From Pseudidiomarina indica (GTDB taxonomy: Bacteria > Pseudomonadota > Gammaproteobacteria > Enterobacterales > Alteromonadaceae), in NCBI RefSeq assembly GCF_900104245.1, contig NZ_FMXN01000002.1:62001-126000 (forward strand): 64,000 bases of DNA, given 5' to 3'. This document shows, in pieces, positions 8,157-17,408 of the stretch (within the stretch, counting starts at the first letter, position 1; every line of letters begins with the position of its first letter). Made by a program: the position numbers and the translations under genes. The notes below the pieces were generated by a model. It saw only the letters and a program-made list of their open reading frames with translations. It searched no databases and was not told where the DNA came from.

Positions 8157-10961
8157 CTATTTAATGGTTAGCGCGTCATCGACTAATTGCTGTTGCTGTT
8201 TGTTGTGTTCGGACAGATAACCTACCGCAGGTGCCGCGGATGCTGCACGTCCTGCATAAGTTAATTCAGCGCCGGCTGGAATTGCTGCACGGAAATGATG
8301 CTGGCTACTGTACCAAGCACCTTGGTTCTGTGGCTCTTCCTGACACCAAACAAAATCTTTCACGTGTTGATAATCTTTCATTATCTCGTTCACTTCGTCC
8401 GCTGGGAACGGATACAGTTGCTCAATTCGAATAATGGCAACATCGTCTTGTTCCCGCTTGCGGCGTTCTTGTAGCAAGTCAAAGTAAACTTTACCTGAAC
8501 AGATTACCACGCGCTTGACTTTTTTAGGCGCTAAAGAATCGATCTCTCCAATCGCATTTTGGAATACACCATTGGTCAGTTCGTCCATTGAAGACACTGC
8601 CAGCGGGTTCCGTAATAATGATTTCGGCGTCATCACAATCAATGGGCGACGAACTGGGCGAATGTGTTGACGACGCAGCATATGGAATACCTGTGCTGGC
8701 GTTGTCGGCACACACACTGACCAGTTGTGGTCAGCCGACAATTGTAAGAATCGTTCCAAACGCGCCGAGCTATGCTCTGGGCCCTGACCTTCATAGCCGT
8801 GTGGCAATAATAGGGTTAAGCCACAGAGACGGCCCCATTTTTGCTCACCCGAACTTAAGAACTGGTCAATCACCACTTGTGCACCGTTCGCAAAGTCACC
8901 GAACTGTGCTTCCCACATGACCAGCGACTTCGGTTCTGCCGTTGCGTAACCGTATTCGAATGCAACCACAGCTGCTTCCGATAACACCGAGTCATAAATT
9001 TCGATTTGGCCTTGGCCGTCACGAATATGGTTCAGTGGCATGTAGGTGCTCGCATCATTTTGGTTATGCAACACCGCGTGGCGATGGAAGAAGGTTCCGC
9101 GCCCACTATCTTGACCGGTTAACCGAATATGAACACCGGCGTCGACCAATGAGGCATAAGCTAAGTTTTCTGCAAAGCCCCAATCCATTGGCTTTTCACC
9201 CAATGCCATTTGCATACGGTCTTCATACACCTTGGCCACCCGCGAGTGGAGCTTGTGCGTTGCTGGCACGGTACTCATCGCGACTCCAAGCTCTTTCAAT
9301 TTATCAAGGCTGAGGCTCGCATCGTATTCTGCATCCCACTCATGACCGATGTATGACGCCCAACTGGAAGAATGCTTTTTAATTTCACGCCACTCGTCCA
9401 CCACAATGTCACCTCGGTCGAGGGCATCACGGTAGTTGTTCACCAGTTGCTCACTGAATGCGGCATCAATCACACCGGCTTTTTCTAAGCGTTCTGCGTA
9501 CAAAGCACGTGCCACTGGATGTTTTTTCACTTGCTTGTACATCAACGGCTGAGTTGCACTCGGCTCATCCGCTTCGTTGTGACCATGACGACGGTAACAA
9601 ACCAAATCGATCATTACGTCACGCTTAAAGGTGTTACGGAAATCAACCGCTAGTTGCGTCACAAACACAACCGCTTCAGGATCATCCGCATTCACGTGGA
9701 AAATTGGTGCTTGGACCATTTTCGCAATATCAGTACAGTATTGCGTTGAGCGTGTGTCTTCCCGCTTCGAGGTGGTGAAACCGACTTGGTTATTAACCAC
9801 AATACGGATTGAACCGCCCACTTGGTACGCACGGGTTTGTGACATGTTAAAGGTTTCTTGAACAATGCCTTGGCCCGCAATCGCAGAGTCACCGTGAATG
9901 GTAATCGGCAATACTTTAGCACCAGTTGTGTCACCTAAACGGTCCATCCGCGCCCGCACCGAGCCCATCACAACTGGGTTTACGATTTCCAAGTGCGACG
10001 GGTTAAACGCCAACGCTAAATGAACATTACCGCCTGGGGTTTCAAAATCGGAAGAGAAGCCAGAGTGGTATTTAACGTCACCGGAACCTTTGGTTGGGTT
10101 TTTGCCAGCAAACTCATCAAACAAGTCTTGTGGCTTTTTACCTAACACGTTCACCAGCACGTTCAAACGGCCACGGTGCGCCATGCCAATAACGACTTCT
10201 TTACTTCCTTGCTCACCGGCTCGGCTAATAATCGCTTTCAACATTGGAATCAGGCTATCACCGCCTTCCAGCGAGAATCGCTTCGCCCCTGGGAATTTCG
10301 CTCCCAAGTATTTTTCCAAGCCGTCTGCAGCAACCAATTCCTTCAGAATTTTACGCTGCCACTCCTGGTCAAATTTAGGGGTTCCACGCACGCCTTCAAG
10401 ACGTTGCTGAATCCAACGTTTTTCTTCGGTCGACACAATGTGCATGTATTCCGCACCAATCGAACCGCAGTAAATTTTATTGAGCAGCTCATGAATCTCA
10501 CCCAGTTTCATGGTTTCTTGGCCAATCGCCAACGACCCCACGTTGTACTCGGTGTTGAAATCATCTTTGCTTAAACCGTGATGTTCTAAGGCCAAATCTG
10601 GAACAGATTCTTGTTTCCAGAGCCCTAACGGGTCAAGGTTCGCGTGCTGATGGCCTCTGAAACGGTAGGCGTTGATCAATTGCAAGACTTTCACTTGCTT
10701 ATGATCAGGAGCACCTGCCATTACCGTGCCAGCCTGCTTTAGCTTATTCTTCGCAAGCGAACGGAATTGTTCACGAATCAAACTATGCTTTGTATCTACG
10801 GCGACGCCATCACGCGGTAGTTGGTCAAAGAAATTACGCCAATCATCACTAACCGCTGTTGGATCATCCAGATATAACTCGAATAATTCCTCGACATAAG
10901 CCATGTTACCACCAGCAAGGTGGGAGGATTCTAGCCAGGCTTGCATTACGCCATCTTGCAT
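8157..10961 (-). CDS. sucA: 2-oxoglutarate dehydrogenase E1 component
   Basis: Thiamine-diphosphate enzyme that decarboxylates 2-oxoglutarate and succinylates the SucB lipoyl arms. With the ATG at 10961 the protein has 934 residues, practically the E. coli length, and AAGGAA lies 7-8 bases upstream. The N-terminus MQDGVMQAWLESSHLAGGNMAYVEELF is the typical E2-docking segment. The ThDP/metal region includes GDSAIAGQGIVQET and a NNQVGFTT segment, and the transketolase-like domain contains LLPHGYEGQGPEHSSARLER. No E3 (lpd) gene lies in this window, so dihydrolipoyl dehydrogenase must be encoded elsewhere. Confidence 0.97.
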   Translation of the reverse strand: MQDGVMQAWLESSHLAGGNMAYVEELFELYLDDPTAVSDDWRNFFDQLPRDGVAVDTKHSLIREQFRSLAKNKLKQAGTVMAGAPDHKQVKVLQLINAYRFRGHQHANLDPLGLWKQESVPDLALEHHGLSKDDFNTEYNVGSLAIGQETMKLGEIHELLNKIYCGSIGAEYMHIVSTEEKRWIQQRLEGVRGTPKFDQEWQRKILKELVAADGLEKYLGAKFPGAKRFSLEGGDSLIPMLKAIISRAGEQGSKEVVIGMAHRGRLNVLVNVLGKKPQDLFDEFAGKNPTKGSGDVKYHSGFSSDFETPGGNVHLALAFNPSHLEIVNPVVMGSVRARMDRLGDTTGAKVLPITIHGDSAIAGQGIVQETFNMSQTRAYQVGGSIRIVVNNQVGFTTSKREDTRSTQYCTDIAKMVQAPIFHVNADDPEAVVFVTQLAVDFRNTFKRDVMIDLVCYRRHGHNEADEPSATQPLMYKQVKKHPVARALYAERLEKAGVIDAAFSEQLVNNYRDALDRGDIVVDEWREIKKHSSSWASYIGHEWDAEYDASLSLDKLKELGVAMSTVPATHKLHSRVAKVYEDRMQMALGEKPMDWGFAENLAYASLVDAGVHIRLTGQDSGRGTFFHRHAVLHNQNDASTYMPLNHIRDGQGQIEIYDSVLSEAAVVAFEYGYATAEPKSLVMWEAQFGDFANGAQVVIDQFLSSGEQKWGRLCGLTLLLPHGYEGQGPEHSSARLERFLQLSADHNWSVCVPTTPAQVFHMLRRQHIRPVRRPLIVMTPKSLLRNPLAVSSMDELTNGVFQNAIGEIDSLAPKKVKRVVICSGKVYFDLLQERRKREQDDVAIIRIEQLYPFPADEVNEIMKDYQHVKDFVWCQEEPQNQGAWYSSQHHFRAAIPAGAELTYAGRAASAAPAVGYLSEHNKQQQQLVDDALTIK

Positions 10962-10982
10962 CGCTGTTCCTTCACACTCGTT

Positions 10983-11018
10983 TATAAAAAAATAGCCACC
11001 CAAGCTGGATGGCTATTT
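10983..11018 (-). terminator. Terminator between sdhB and sucA
   Basis: On the minus strand AAATAGCCATCC and GGGTGGCTATTT form a 12-bp stem (one U-G pair) with a five-base loop, followed by seven Ts. It lies between the sdhB stop and the sucA ribosome site. It is a textbook rho-independent structure inside the sdh-suc cluster, so sucA needs read-through or its own promoter. Confidence 0.8.
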
Positions 11019-11057
11019 CGATACAGCTCGGCCAATACTATCGCAGCGCAATTAAAC

Positions 11058-11777
11058 TTAAATTGCGCGGCTCAATAGCATGGATTTGATGTTACCAATA
11101 GCCTTCGTTGGATTGAGGCCCTTCGGGCACACGTTGACACAGTTCATAATACCGTGGCAACGGAACACACTAAAGGCATCATCGAGTTCGCTCAGACGCT
11201 CTTCAGTGGCCGTATCACGGCTATCAATTAAGAACCGGTACGCGTTCAACAGCCCTGCTGGACCGATAAACTTGTCCGGGTTCCACCAGAACGAAGGACA
11301 CGAAGATGAACAGCATGCACAAAGAATACACTCGTACAGGCCGTCCAATTTCGCCCGATCTTCAATCGACTGCAAACGCTCACGCGCAGGTGGCGTTTTG
11401 TCATCGTTGATCAGATAAGGCTTAATTTTTTCATACTGGGCAAAGAACTGGCTTAAATCCACGATTAAATCGCGAATTACCGGCATGCCAGGTAACGGAC
11501 GAATCACAATTTTCTTATCGCCGCCCTTCAGCGCACTTAATGGCGTGATACACGCCAAGCCGTTCTTACCGTTCATATTCAAACCGTCAGAACCACACAC
11601 ACCTTCACGGCATGAGCGACGGAACGCCAATGTTGGATCTTGCTCTTTCAATAACAACAGCAGATCAAGCACCATCATGTCACGATCTTTCTCCACCTCA
11701 ATGGTGTAGTCTTTCATGTAGGGTGCGTTATCAACATCTGGGTTGTAACGATAAACTGAAACGTTCAACTTCTTCAT
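11058..11777 (-). CDS. sdhB: Succinate dehydrogenase iron-sulfur subunit
   Basis: Carries electrons from SdhA to the membrane quinone site through three iron-sulfur clusters. Its 239 residues hold the [2Fe-2S] ligands in CREGVCGSDGLNMNG, then CILCACCSSSCPSFWWN and CHGIMNCVNVCPKGLNP for the [4Fe-4S] and [3Fe-4S] centres. I use the ATG at 11777 because AGGTGA lies 6-7 bases before it; a GTG at 11786 overlaps that ribosome site. It follows sdhA after 15 bases. Confidence 0.97.
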   Translation of the reverse strand: MKKLNVSVYRYNPDVDNAPYMKDYTIEVEKDRDMMVLDLLLLLKEQDPTLAFRRSCREGVCGSDGLNMNGKNGLACITPLSALKGGDKKIVIRPLPGMPVIRDLIVDLSQFFAQYEKIKPYLINDDKTPPARERLQSIEDRAKLDGLYECILCACCSSSCPSFWWNPDKFIGPAGLLNAYRFLIDSRDTATEERLSELDDAFSVFRCHGIMNCVNVCPKGLNPTKAIGNIKSMLLSRAI

Positions 11778-11792
11778 CGTTGTCACCTAACC

Positions 11793-13559
11793 TTAGTAAG
11801 TCCGCGCTTTCGGCGGGAATGCTTCACGCAACTTCGGTTGCATGTTCACTTCGCGCTTCGCCATGCTTTCATCCTGCGGATTATACACGGTATGAACTAA
11901 CCAGTTTTCGTCATCACGCTCTGGGTAGTCAGCACGGCTATGAGCACCACGGCTTTCAGTACGGTAGTTTGCAGCAACTGCGGTTGCATAAGCAGTTTCC
12001 ATCAAGTTATCTAACTCCAAGCACTCGATGCGCTGGGTGTTAAACTCTTTACTGGTGTCATCCAAACGAGCATTTTTCAAGCGCTCACGGATTTCTTTCA
12101 ACTGCTCCAGACCTTCAGCCATCGCGTCACCTTCACGGAATACCGAGAAGTTCAGCTGCATGCACTGCTGCAAGTCTTTCTTAATTTGTACTGGATCTTC
12201 ACCGTTTTGGTTATTTTCCCAACGACGAACACGAGCTAATGCAGCATCGATTTGATCTTGATTGGCTTCTTTGTTTTCTGCCAACGCTTTGATTTCGTCT
12301 GCCAATTTCAAGCCCGTTGCACGGCCAAAGACCACCAAGTCAAGCAACGAGTTACCGCCTAAACGGTTCGCACCGTGCACGGACACACACGCCACTTCAC
12401 CACAAGCAAACAGCCCTGGAATTGGCTTAATTTGACCGTCAGCATCAATATGTAATGCTTGGCCATTCACGTCTGTAGGAATACCACCCATCATGTAGTG
12501 ACAGGTTGGAATAACTGGAATTGGCTCTTCTGCTGGGTCAACGTGAGCAAAGGTTTTCGCCAGGTCACAGACGCCTGGTAAACGGCTTTCTAAGACTTCG
12601 CGACCTAAGTGATCCAGCTTCAGTTTCAAGTGTGGACCGAGTGGACCATCGAAGCCACGGCCTTCACGGATTTCAGTCATCATTGAACGCGCAACCACGT
12701 CACGTGACGCTAAGTCTTTCGCATTCGGGGCATAACGCTCCATGAAGCGCTCGCCGTCTTTGTTCAACAGGTAACCACCTTCACCACGGCACCCTTCAGT
12801 AACCAAGGTACCGGCACCGGCAATCCCGGTTGGGTGGAACTGCCACATTTCCATGTCTTGCATTGGAATGCCAGCACGGATCGCCATTCCGATACCGTCA
12901 CCGGTGTTGATGTGGGCGTTCGTGGTTGAGGCATAAATACGTCCAGCACCGCCCGTCGCTAACACGACTGCTTTGGCTTTCACGTGGAACAACTCACCGG
13001 TTTCAATATTGATGGTGGTCACACCAACAATAGCGCCTTCATCGTTCTTCACTAAATCAAGCGCATACCACTCCGAAAACACCGTGGTTTTGTTCTTAAC
13101 GTTTTGTTGATAAAGCAAGTGCAATAAGGCGTGGCCAGTCCGGTCAGCTGCTGCTGCAGTACGCGCTGCTTGCTCACCACCGAAGTTTTTCGATTGACCA
13201 CCAAACGGACGCTGATACACGCGGCCATTTTCAAAACGAGAGAACGGCAGGCCCATGTTTTCGAGTTCTAGAATAGCTTCTGGACCGGTCTTACACATGT
13301 ATTCGATAGCGTCTTGGTCACCAATGTAGTCGGACCCTTTAACGGTATCAAACATGTGCCATTCCCAGTTATCTTCGTGCGCGTTACCTAACGCAACGGT
13401 AATACCACCTTGCGCTGATACGGTGTGCGACCGCGTTGGGAAAACTTTTGACATCAGAGCACAGGTCATGCCGGCTTCTGAAATTTGTAGCGCAGCGCGC
13501 ATGCCCGCACCACCAGCACCAATTACTACCGCATCAAATTCGAGAGTTTGTACGCTCAC
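11793..13559 (-). CDS. sdhA: Succinate dehydrogenase flavoprotein subunit
   Basis: A 588-residue FAD subunit oxidising succinate to fumarate. The dinucleotide fold is [11 protein letters not shown]. The His that binds FAD covalently lies in [11 protein letters not shown] (about residue 45), and the C-terminal FAD/substrate segment is [18 protein letters not shown]. The start is a GTG directly abutting the sdhD TAA stop, with GGAGGG about 10 bases upstream inside the end of sdhD; no better ATG exists nearby. Length and motifs match E. coli SdhA. Confidence 0.97.
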   Translation of the reverse strand: MSVQTLEFDAVVIGAGGAGMRAALQISEAGMTCALMSKVFPTRSHTVSAQGGITVALGNAHEDNWEWHMFDTVKGSDYIGDQDAIEYMCKTGPEAILELENMGLPFSRFENGRVYQRPFGGQSKNFGGEQAARTAAAADRTGHALLHLLYQQNVKNKTTVFSEWYALDLVKNDEGAIVGVTTINIETGELFHVKAKAVVLATGGAGRIYASTTNAHINTGDGIGMAIRAGIPMQDMEMWQFHPTGIAGAGTLVTEGCRGEGGYLLNKDGERFMERYAPNAKDLASRDVVARSMMTEIREGRGFDGPLGPHLKLKLDHLGREVLESRLPGVCDLAKTFAHVDPAEEPIPVIPTCHYMMGGIPTDVNGQALHIDADGQIKPIPGLFACGEVACVSVHGANRLGGNSLLDLVVFGRATGLKLADEIKALAENKEANQDQIDAALARVRRWENNQNGEDPVQIKKDLQQCMQLNFSVFREGDAMAEGLEQLKEIRERLKNARLDDTSKEFNTQRIECLELDNLMETAYATAVAANYRTESRGAHSRADYPERDDENWLVHTVYNPQDESMAKREVNMQPKLREAFPPKARTY

Positions 13560-13916
13560 TTAGACACCCTCCACTGGCCACACAACCAATAAACCGACTA
13601 ACCAGTAAACGATTAATGCGACACATACAACGAATTGAAGAAAAGCTCGTAACCCTGCTTTTTTCACGTAGTCAGTTAGCACTTGGAAAATCCCAATCCA
13701 ACCGTGAATTAAAATCGCAGTTAGCGCTAACATGGTGAAGATTTTCATTCCCAAATGAGCGAAAAGATTGGTTAACGAGGCATGTGTAACGGCGTCTGCC
13801 GAAACGAAGAAGCTCACCATGAAGATGGTGTACAACGCCATGATGATGGCTGTCGCACGAAGCAAGATAAAGTCGTGGCTTCCAGTACGACCAAATGTCG
13901 ACGCAGAGCTTACCAT
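13560..13916 (-). CDS. sdhD: Succinate dehydrogenase membrane anchor subunit
   Basis: A 118-residue, three-helix membrane anchor that, with SdhC, holds heme b and forms the quinone site. Three hydrophobic segments are visible (ATAIIMALYTIFMVSFFV, GMKIFTMLALTAILIHGWIGIF and FLQFVVCVALIVYWLVGLLVV). The His in ILIHGWIG is at the expected heme-ligand position. AGGAG precedes the ATG at 13916. That ATG lies inside the last codons of sdhC, overlapping it by 7 bases. Confidence 0.93.
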   Translation of the reverse strand: MVSSASTFGRTGSHDFILLRATAIIMALYTIFMVSFFVSADAVTHASLTNLFAHLGMKIFTMLALTAILIHGWIGIFQVLTDYVKKAGLRAFLQFVVCVALIVYWLVGLLVVWPVEGV

Positions 13917-14284
13917 AACCACACTCCTACCAAGATTGACCAAATAATTGCCAAGCCAATAATTGCTTGTGCACTGACTCGACCAGAGGCGAGTTCACCA
14001 AAGCAACCCATGTCCATCAACATATGACGTACCCCTGCAAGCAGGTGGTAGCCCAATGCTGTGAGAATGCCCCAGGCAATGAACTTAGCAACGAAGCCAG
14101 TTAATAACCCTTGTACTAAAGCAAACCCTTCCGCGGACTGAAGTGCAGTTGCTAAAGCCCAAATCAAGAACCCAACGCCCACCAACATGATGACGCCGGA
14201 TACACGATGAAGAATGGAACTTATAGCTGCAGCTGGAAAGCTGATTGTTGTTAATTCTAAATTTACAGGTCTTTGTTTTTTCAC
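13910..14284 (-). CDS. sdhC: Succinate dehydrogenase cytochrome b556 subunit
   Basis: A 124-residue membrane subunit with the SdhC signatures RPVNLEL at the N-terminus, ILHRVSG (quinone-site Ser/Arg region) and HLLAGVRHMLMD, which carries the heme-ligand His. Three transmembrane helices are evident. It is the first gene of the minus-strand sdhCDAB-sucABCD cluster. It begins with GTG, with AAGG about 14 bases upstream; the spacing is loose, so the start is less certain than the family assignment. Confidence 0.94.
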   Translation of the reverse strand: MKKQRPVNLELTTISFPAAAISSILHRVSGVIMLVGVGFLIWALATALQSAEGFALVQGLLTGFVAKFIAWGILTALGYHLLAGVRHMLMDMGCFGELASGRVSAQAIIGLAIIWSILVGVWLW

Positions 14285-14385
14285 GATTGCTGTGCCTTAA
14301 CGAAAAGCATTGTAAATATGCTCGGAACTTCAAACATCCTCTCCAGATATGAATGATTGAGAGGACCCTGTGAGATCGCTGTCAA

Positions 14386-14414
14386 AGTATATAAGCCAAG
14401 CTCAAGAATTACAA
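14386..14414 (-). promoter_or_regulatory. sigma70 promoter for the sdh-suc operon
   Basis: On the minus strand TTGTAA (14414-14409) is separated by exactly 17 bases from TATACT (14391-14386). This would start RNA near 14378 and give a leader of roughly 95 bases before the sdhC GTG. Confidence 0.6.
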
Positions 14415-14697
14415 TTCTTTAGCGCCCTTTTCGTCTCAAAACCCAAGATATTGGCAGCTTTTATGAAACAGTCACTGAATGTGGTAAAATAACAATTCTA
14501 CCTTAGTATGATTCCACCTAACGTGGATTTAGCGTATAACTTGCGCTGGATAATTTTTATGGTTTCGACCAGTGTCACCAAACATTCATTTCATGATGCG
14601 ACCATGGCGTTTGAATCATCCATCTGTCTGCACCGCATCGAGTGACATTGTCTAACCTAGTGTCGGTTCATGCAGTTGGTTTAAACAACCGTTTGAA

Positions 14698-14727
14698 TTG
14701 ACAGGAACGGTTAAGATCAAGTAAATT
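14698..14727 (+). promoter_or_regulatory. sigma70 promoter for gltA
   Basis: A perfect TTGACA (14698-14703) is followed after 18 bases by TAAATT (14722-14727). The predicted start near 14734 gives a leader of about 40 bases to the gltA ATG. Confidence 0.6.
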
Positions 14728-14773
14728 CTAACGCCCTTAGTGATGAAGCAGACTTAAACAAGGAGATTTCCTT

Positions 14774-16057
14774 ATGGCTGATCGTAAAGCCACCCTGCAG
14801 ATTGACGGCCAATCCATTGAATTGCCAGTATTATCTGGTACAGCCGGCTATGACGTAGTTGACGTGCGTACTTTAGGTAAACATGGTTATTTCACTTTCG
14901 ACCCAGGCTTTTTAGCCACCGGTGCTTGCGAATCAAAAATCACCTACATTGATGGTGAGCAAGGTGTTCTTCTGCATCGGGGATATCCGATTGATCAGCT
15001 CGCGATGCATGCGGATTATCTCGAAGTATGTTACATGCTGCTCCACGGAGAAGCTCCAACCCAAGCCCAGTATGCTGAGTTTAAAGAAAATATTACGAAG
15101 CACACCATGATTCATCAAGGGCTGCATAACTTCTTTAATGGGTTCCGTCGTGATGCTCACCCAATGGCCATGTTATGTGCCGTAACGGGTGCTTTGTCAT
15201 CGTTCTACCATGACGATTTAGATATTTCAGATGAACAACAACGGTTGCGCAGTGCCTATCGTTTGATTGCCAAAATGCCCACCATTGCGGCAATGGCTTA
15301 CAAATTTAGCATTGGCCAACCTTTTGTTTATCCACGCAATGATTTGTCGTACTCTGAAAACTTCCTCAATATGATGTTTTCAGTGCCAGCGGAAGAATAC
15401 AAAATCAGCCCAACCATTGCTAAAGCAATGGATCGGATTTTCATTCTGCACGCTGACCACGAACAAAACGCTTCAACCTCAACCGTGCGTTTAGCAGGTT
15501 CATCCGGTGCCAACCCTTATGCGTGTATCGCAGCGGGTGTTGCCTCGTTATGGGGACCAGCTCACGGTGGTGCTAACGAAGCATGTTTACGCATGTTGAG
15601 CGAAATCGGTAGCGTGGAAAACATTCCAATGTACATCGAAAAAGCCAAAGACAAGAACGATCCGTTCCGTCTGATGGGCTTCGGTCACCGCGTGTACAAG
15701 AACTTTGACCCACGTGCTACGGTCATGCGTGAAAGTGCTCACGAAGTATTAAAAGAGCTGAACATCAATGACCCACTGTTGGATATTGCGATGGAACTCG
15801 AGCGCATTGCGCTGGAAGACCCATACTTCATTGAGAAGAAGCTGTATCCAAACGTTGACTTCTACTCCGGAATCATTTTGAAAGCGATTGGTATTCCAAC
15901 CAATATGTTTACAGTGATTTTCGCGCTATCGCGCACCGTAGGTTGGATTTCACACTGGCATGAAATGTTAGGCGAGGAAAACCAAAAGATTGGTCGTCCA
16001 CGTCAGTTATATACCGGTGAAACACAACGTGAGTTTAAACCACTAAAAAGTCGCTAA
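14774..16057 (+). CDS. gltA: Citrate synthase (type II)
   Basis: Condenses acetyl-CoA and oxaloacetate to open the TCA cycle. Its 427 residues equal the length of hexameric, NADH-sensitive gammaproteobacterial enzymes. The catalytic His lies in [11 protein letters not shown], the second His in [14 protein letters not shown] and the catalytic Asp in [16 protein letters not shown] stands 8 bases before the ATG. It is divergent from the sdh-suc operon, so TCA genes radiate from one control region, and it ends in a strong terminator. Confidence 0.98.
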   Translation: MADRKATLQIDGQSIELPVLSGTAGYDVVDVRTLGKHGYFTFDPGFLATGACESKITYIDGEQGVLLHRGYPIDQLAMHADYLEVCYMLLHGEAPTQAQYAEFKENITKHTMIHQGLHNFFNGFRRDAHPMAMLCAVTGALSSFYHDDLDISDEQQRLRSAYRLIAKMPTIAAMAYKFSIGQPFVYPRNDLSYSENFLNMMFSVPAEEYKISPTIAKAMDRIFILHADHEQNASTSTVRLAGSSGANPYACIAAGVASLWGPAHGGANEACLRMLSEIGSVENIPMYIEKAKDKNDPFRLMGFGHRVYKNFDPRATVMRESAHEVLKELNINDPLLDIAMELERIALEDPYFIEKKLYPNVDFYSGIILKAIGIPTNMFTVIFALSRTVGWISHWHEMLGEENQKIGRPRQLYTGETQREFKPLKSR

Positions 16058-16088
16058 GTGTGACTGGTTAAACAAACTAATTATTAGT

Positions 16089-16117
16089 AAAAAGCACTCT
16101 TCGGAGTGCTTTTTTTA
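16089..16117 (+). terminator. gltA terminator
   Basis: AAAAAGCACTC and GAGTGCTTTTT pair around a TTCG tetraloop and are followed by a run of Ts; a strong rho-independent terminator. Confidence 0.95.
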
Positions 16118-16319
16118 TTTCTAGCGTTCTTTCTTTATTCTTAAAATCTCGCAAAATAACAGATTAAGCAATTGATTTTAAATAAAATAATTCAAAGCAT
16201 CGCAGCCATCATAAAGTGCTGGCATAAAACTTGCTTATCATTCTGGTGAGAACATTTTTTCGAGTCGTTTAAAACACTCAACGAGTCCAATAACAACCAG
16301 AGATAACCAGGATTTGACC

Positions 16320-17408
16320 ATGACGAAGACTATTCACCGCCTCCATGCCGTTGCGCTTGCGACCTTGCTCAGTCTGTCACTGAGTGCTTGTAGTAACGCC
16401 GACGCAATCCAGGCGCCAACCCCATCACCACAGGCCGAGTCCGTGGCCCGTATTCCAGTGGCGACTCAGCAAGTTGTAGCAGGCTCCATTACCGCGAGTT
16501 TTAAAACCACCGCCACGCTTGAAGCCCGTGACGAAGCTGATGTCACCAGTAAAGCGACCGGGATTATTGAAACGATTTTAGTCGAAGAAGGCGATTACGT
16601 TGAAGCAGGCCAAATTCTTGCGTATATGCGGGATGACGAGTACCAAATTCAACTGGCGCAAGCCAATGCGGAGCTGAACTCCATTAAGCAAGAACTGCGT
16701 CGCGTGAAAGACATGGCAGAGCGGGACATGATCAGTGCTGATGCCTACGACAAACTGCGGTTTCAAGCGGAACTATTGCAAGCGCGCTATGACATGGCGG
16801 CTCTGAATTTAGCTGAAACAAATATTCGCGCGCCCATTAGCGGCTATGTGGCCCATCGCTATGTCAAACCCGGCAACTTAGTACGCCAATATGAGCAGAA
16901 CAAACTCTTTCATATCGTTGCGTCACAAAGCCTTCAAGGCAATGTGTACTTACCAGAGCGTGAGCTGCAACGGGTGCAAGTGGGACAAACCGCACAATTA
17001 AAAATCGGTGCGTTGGACCATCAAGTCATCCAAGCAACGGTGGCACGCATTAGTCCCGTTATCGATACTGCTTCTGGCACCGTCAAAGTCGTGCTGCACG
17101 TGGATAATGAAGACAATCAGCTGAAACCGGGCATGTTCGCTCACGTCAATCTCAACTACGCCACCCGCGAAGCGACCGTCACCGTTCCACGCTACGCCGT
17201 GCAAAGCTTAGATAACCAGCACAGCGTCTTTACCATCGATAGCGATAACGTGGCGCATAAAGTTGATGTGCAAATTGGGTTTGCCGATGAAACCCATTTA
17301 GAGATTATTTCAGGGCTAAAAATCGGCGATACCATTGTGGTCAATGGCCAAGCCAACTTGAAAGATGCTGCCCCAGTAGAAATTGTGAAGAGTGAGCAGC
17401 AGTCATGA
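16320..17408 (+). CDS. RND efflux periplasmic adaptor (lipoprotein)
   Basis: A 362-residue membrane-fusion protein linking an RND pump to an outer-membrane channel. It has a lipoprotein signal with the lipobox LSAC (Cys at about residue 24). The biotinyl-lipoyl half-motifs are ATGIIETILVEEGDYVEAGQ and IRAPISGYVAHRYVKPGN. A short coiled hairpin lies between them, followed by a beta-barrel and a C-terminal membrane-proximal domain. I start at the ATG at 16320, with AGGA upstream. Its stop overlaps the next gene by four bases (ATGA). No outer-membrane factor is encoded nearby, so a TolC-like protein elsewhere is expected. Confidence 0.92.
   Translation: MTKTIHRLHAVALATLLSLSLSACSNADAIQAPTPSPQAESVARIPVATQQVVAGSITASFKTTATLEARDEADVTSKATGIIETILVEEGDYVEAGQILAYMRDDEYQIQLAQANAELNSIKQELRRVKDMAERDMISADAYDKLRFQAELLQARYDMAALNLAETNIRAPISGYVAHRYVKPGNLVRQYEQNKLFHIVASQSLQGNVYLPERELQRVQVGQTAQLKIGALDHQVIQATVARISPVIDTASGTVKVVLHVDNEDNQLKPGMFAHVNLNYATREATVTVPRYAVQSLDNQHSVFTIDSDNVAHKVDVQIGFADETHLEIISGLKIGDTIVVNGQANLKDAAPVEIVKSEQQS

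Larger units (their letters stand above)
14285..14773. other. 489-base divergent regulatory region between sdhC and gltA
   Basis: No gene is visible here. It holds a good minus-strand sigma70 promoter for sdhC (14386-14414), a good plus-strand promoter for gltA (14698-14727), and an extended -10 (TGGTAAAAT, 14482-14490) that may serve as a distal gltA promoter. The gltA ribosome site AAGGAG lies just before 14774. In enterobacteria the equivalent region is controlled by ArcA, Fur/RyhB and CRP; I cannot assign convincing sites for these here. Confidence 0.75.

Noticed and set aside
14369-14386. CRP-like TGTGA-N6-TGTCA before sdhC
   Set aside because: Only one half-site fits; the second differs from TCACA at key positions and the spot lies downstream of the predicted sdh start.
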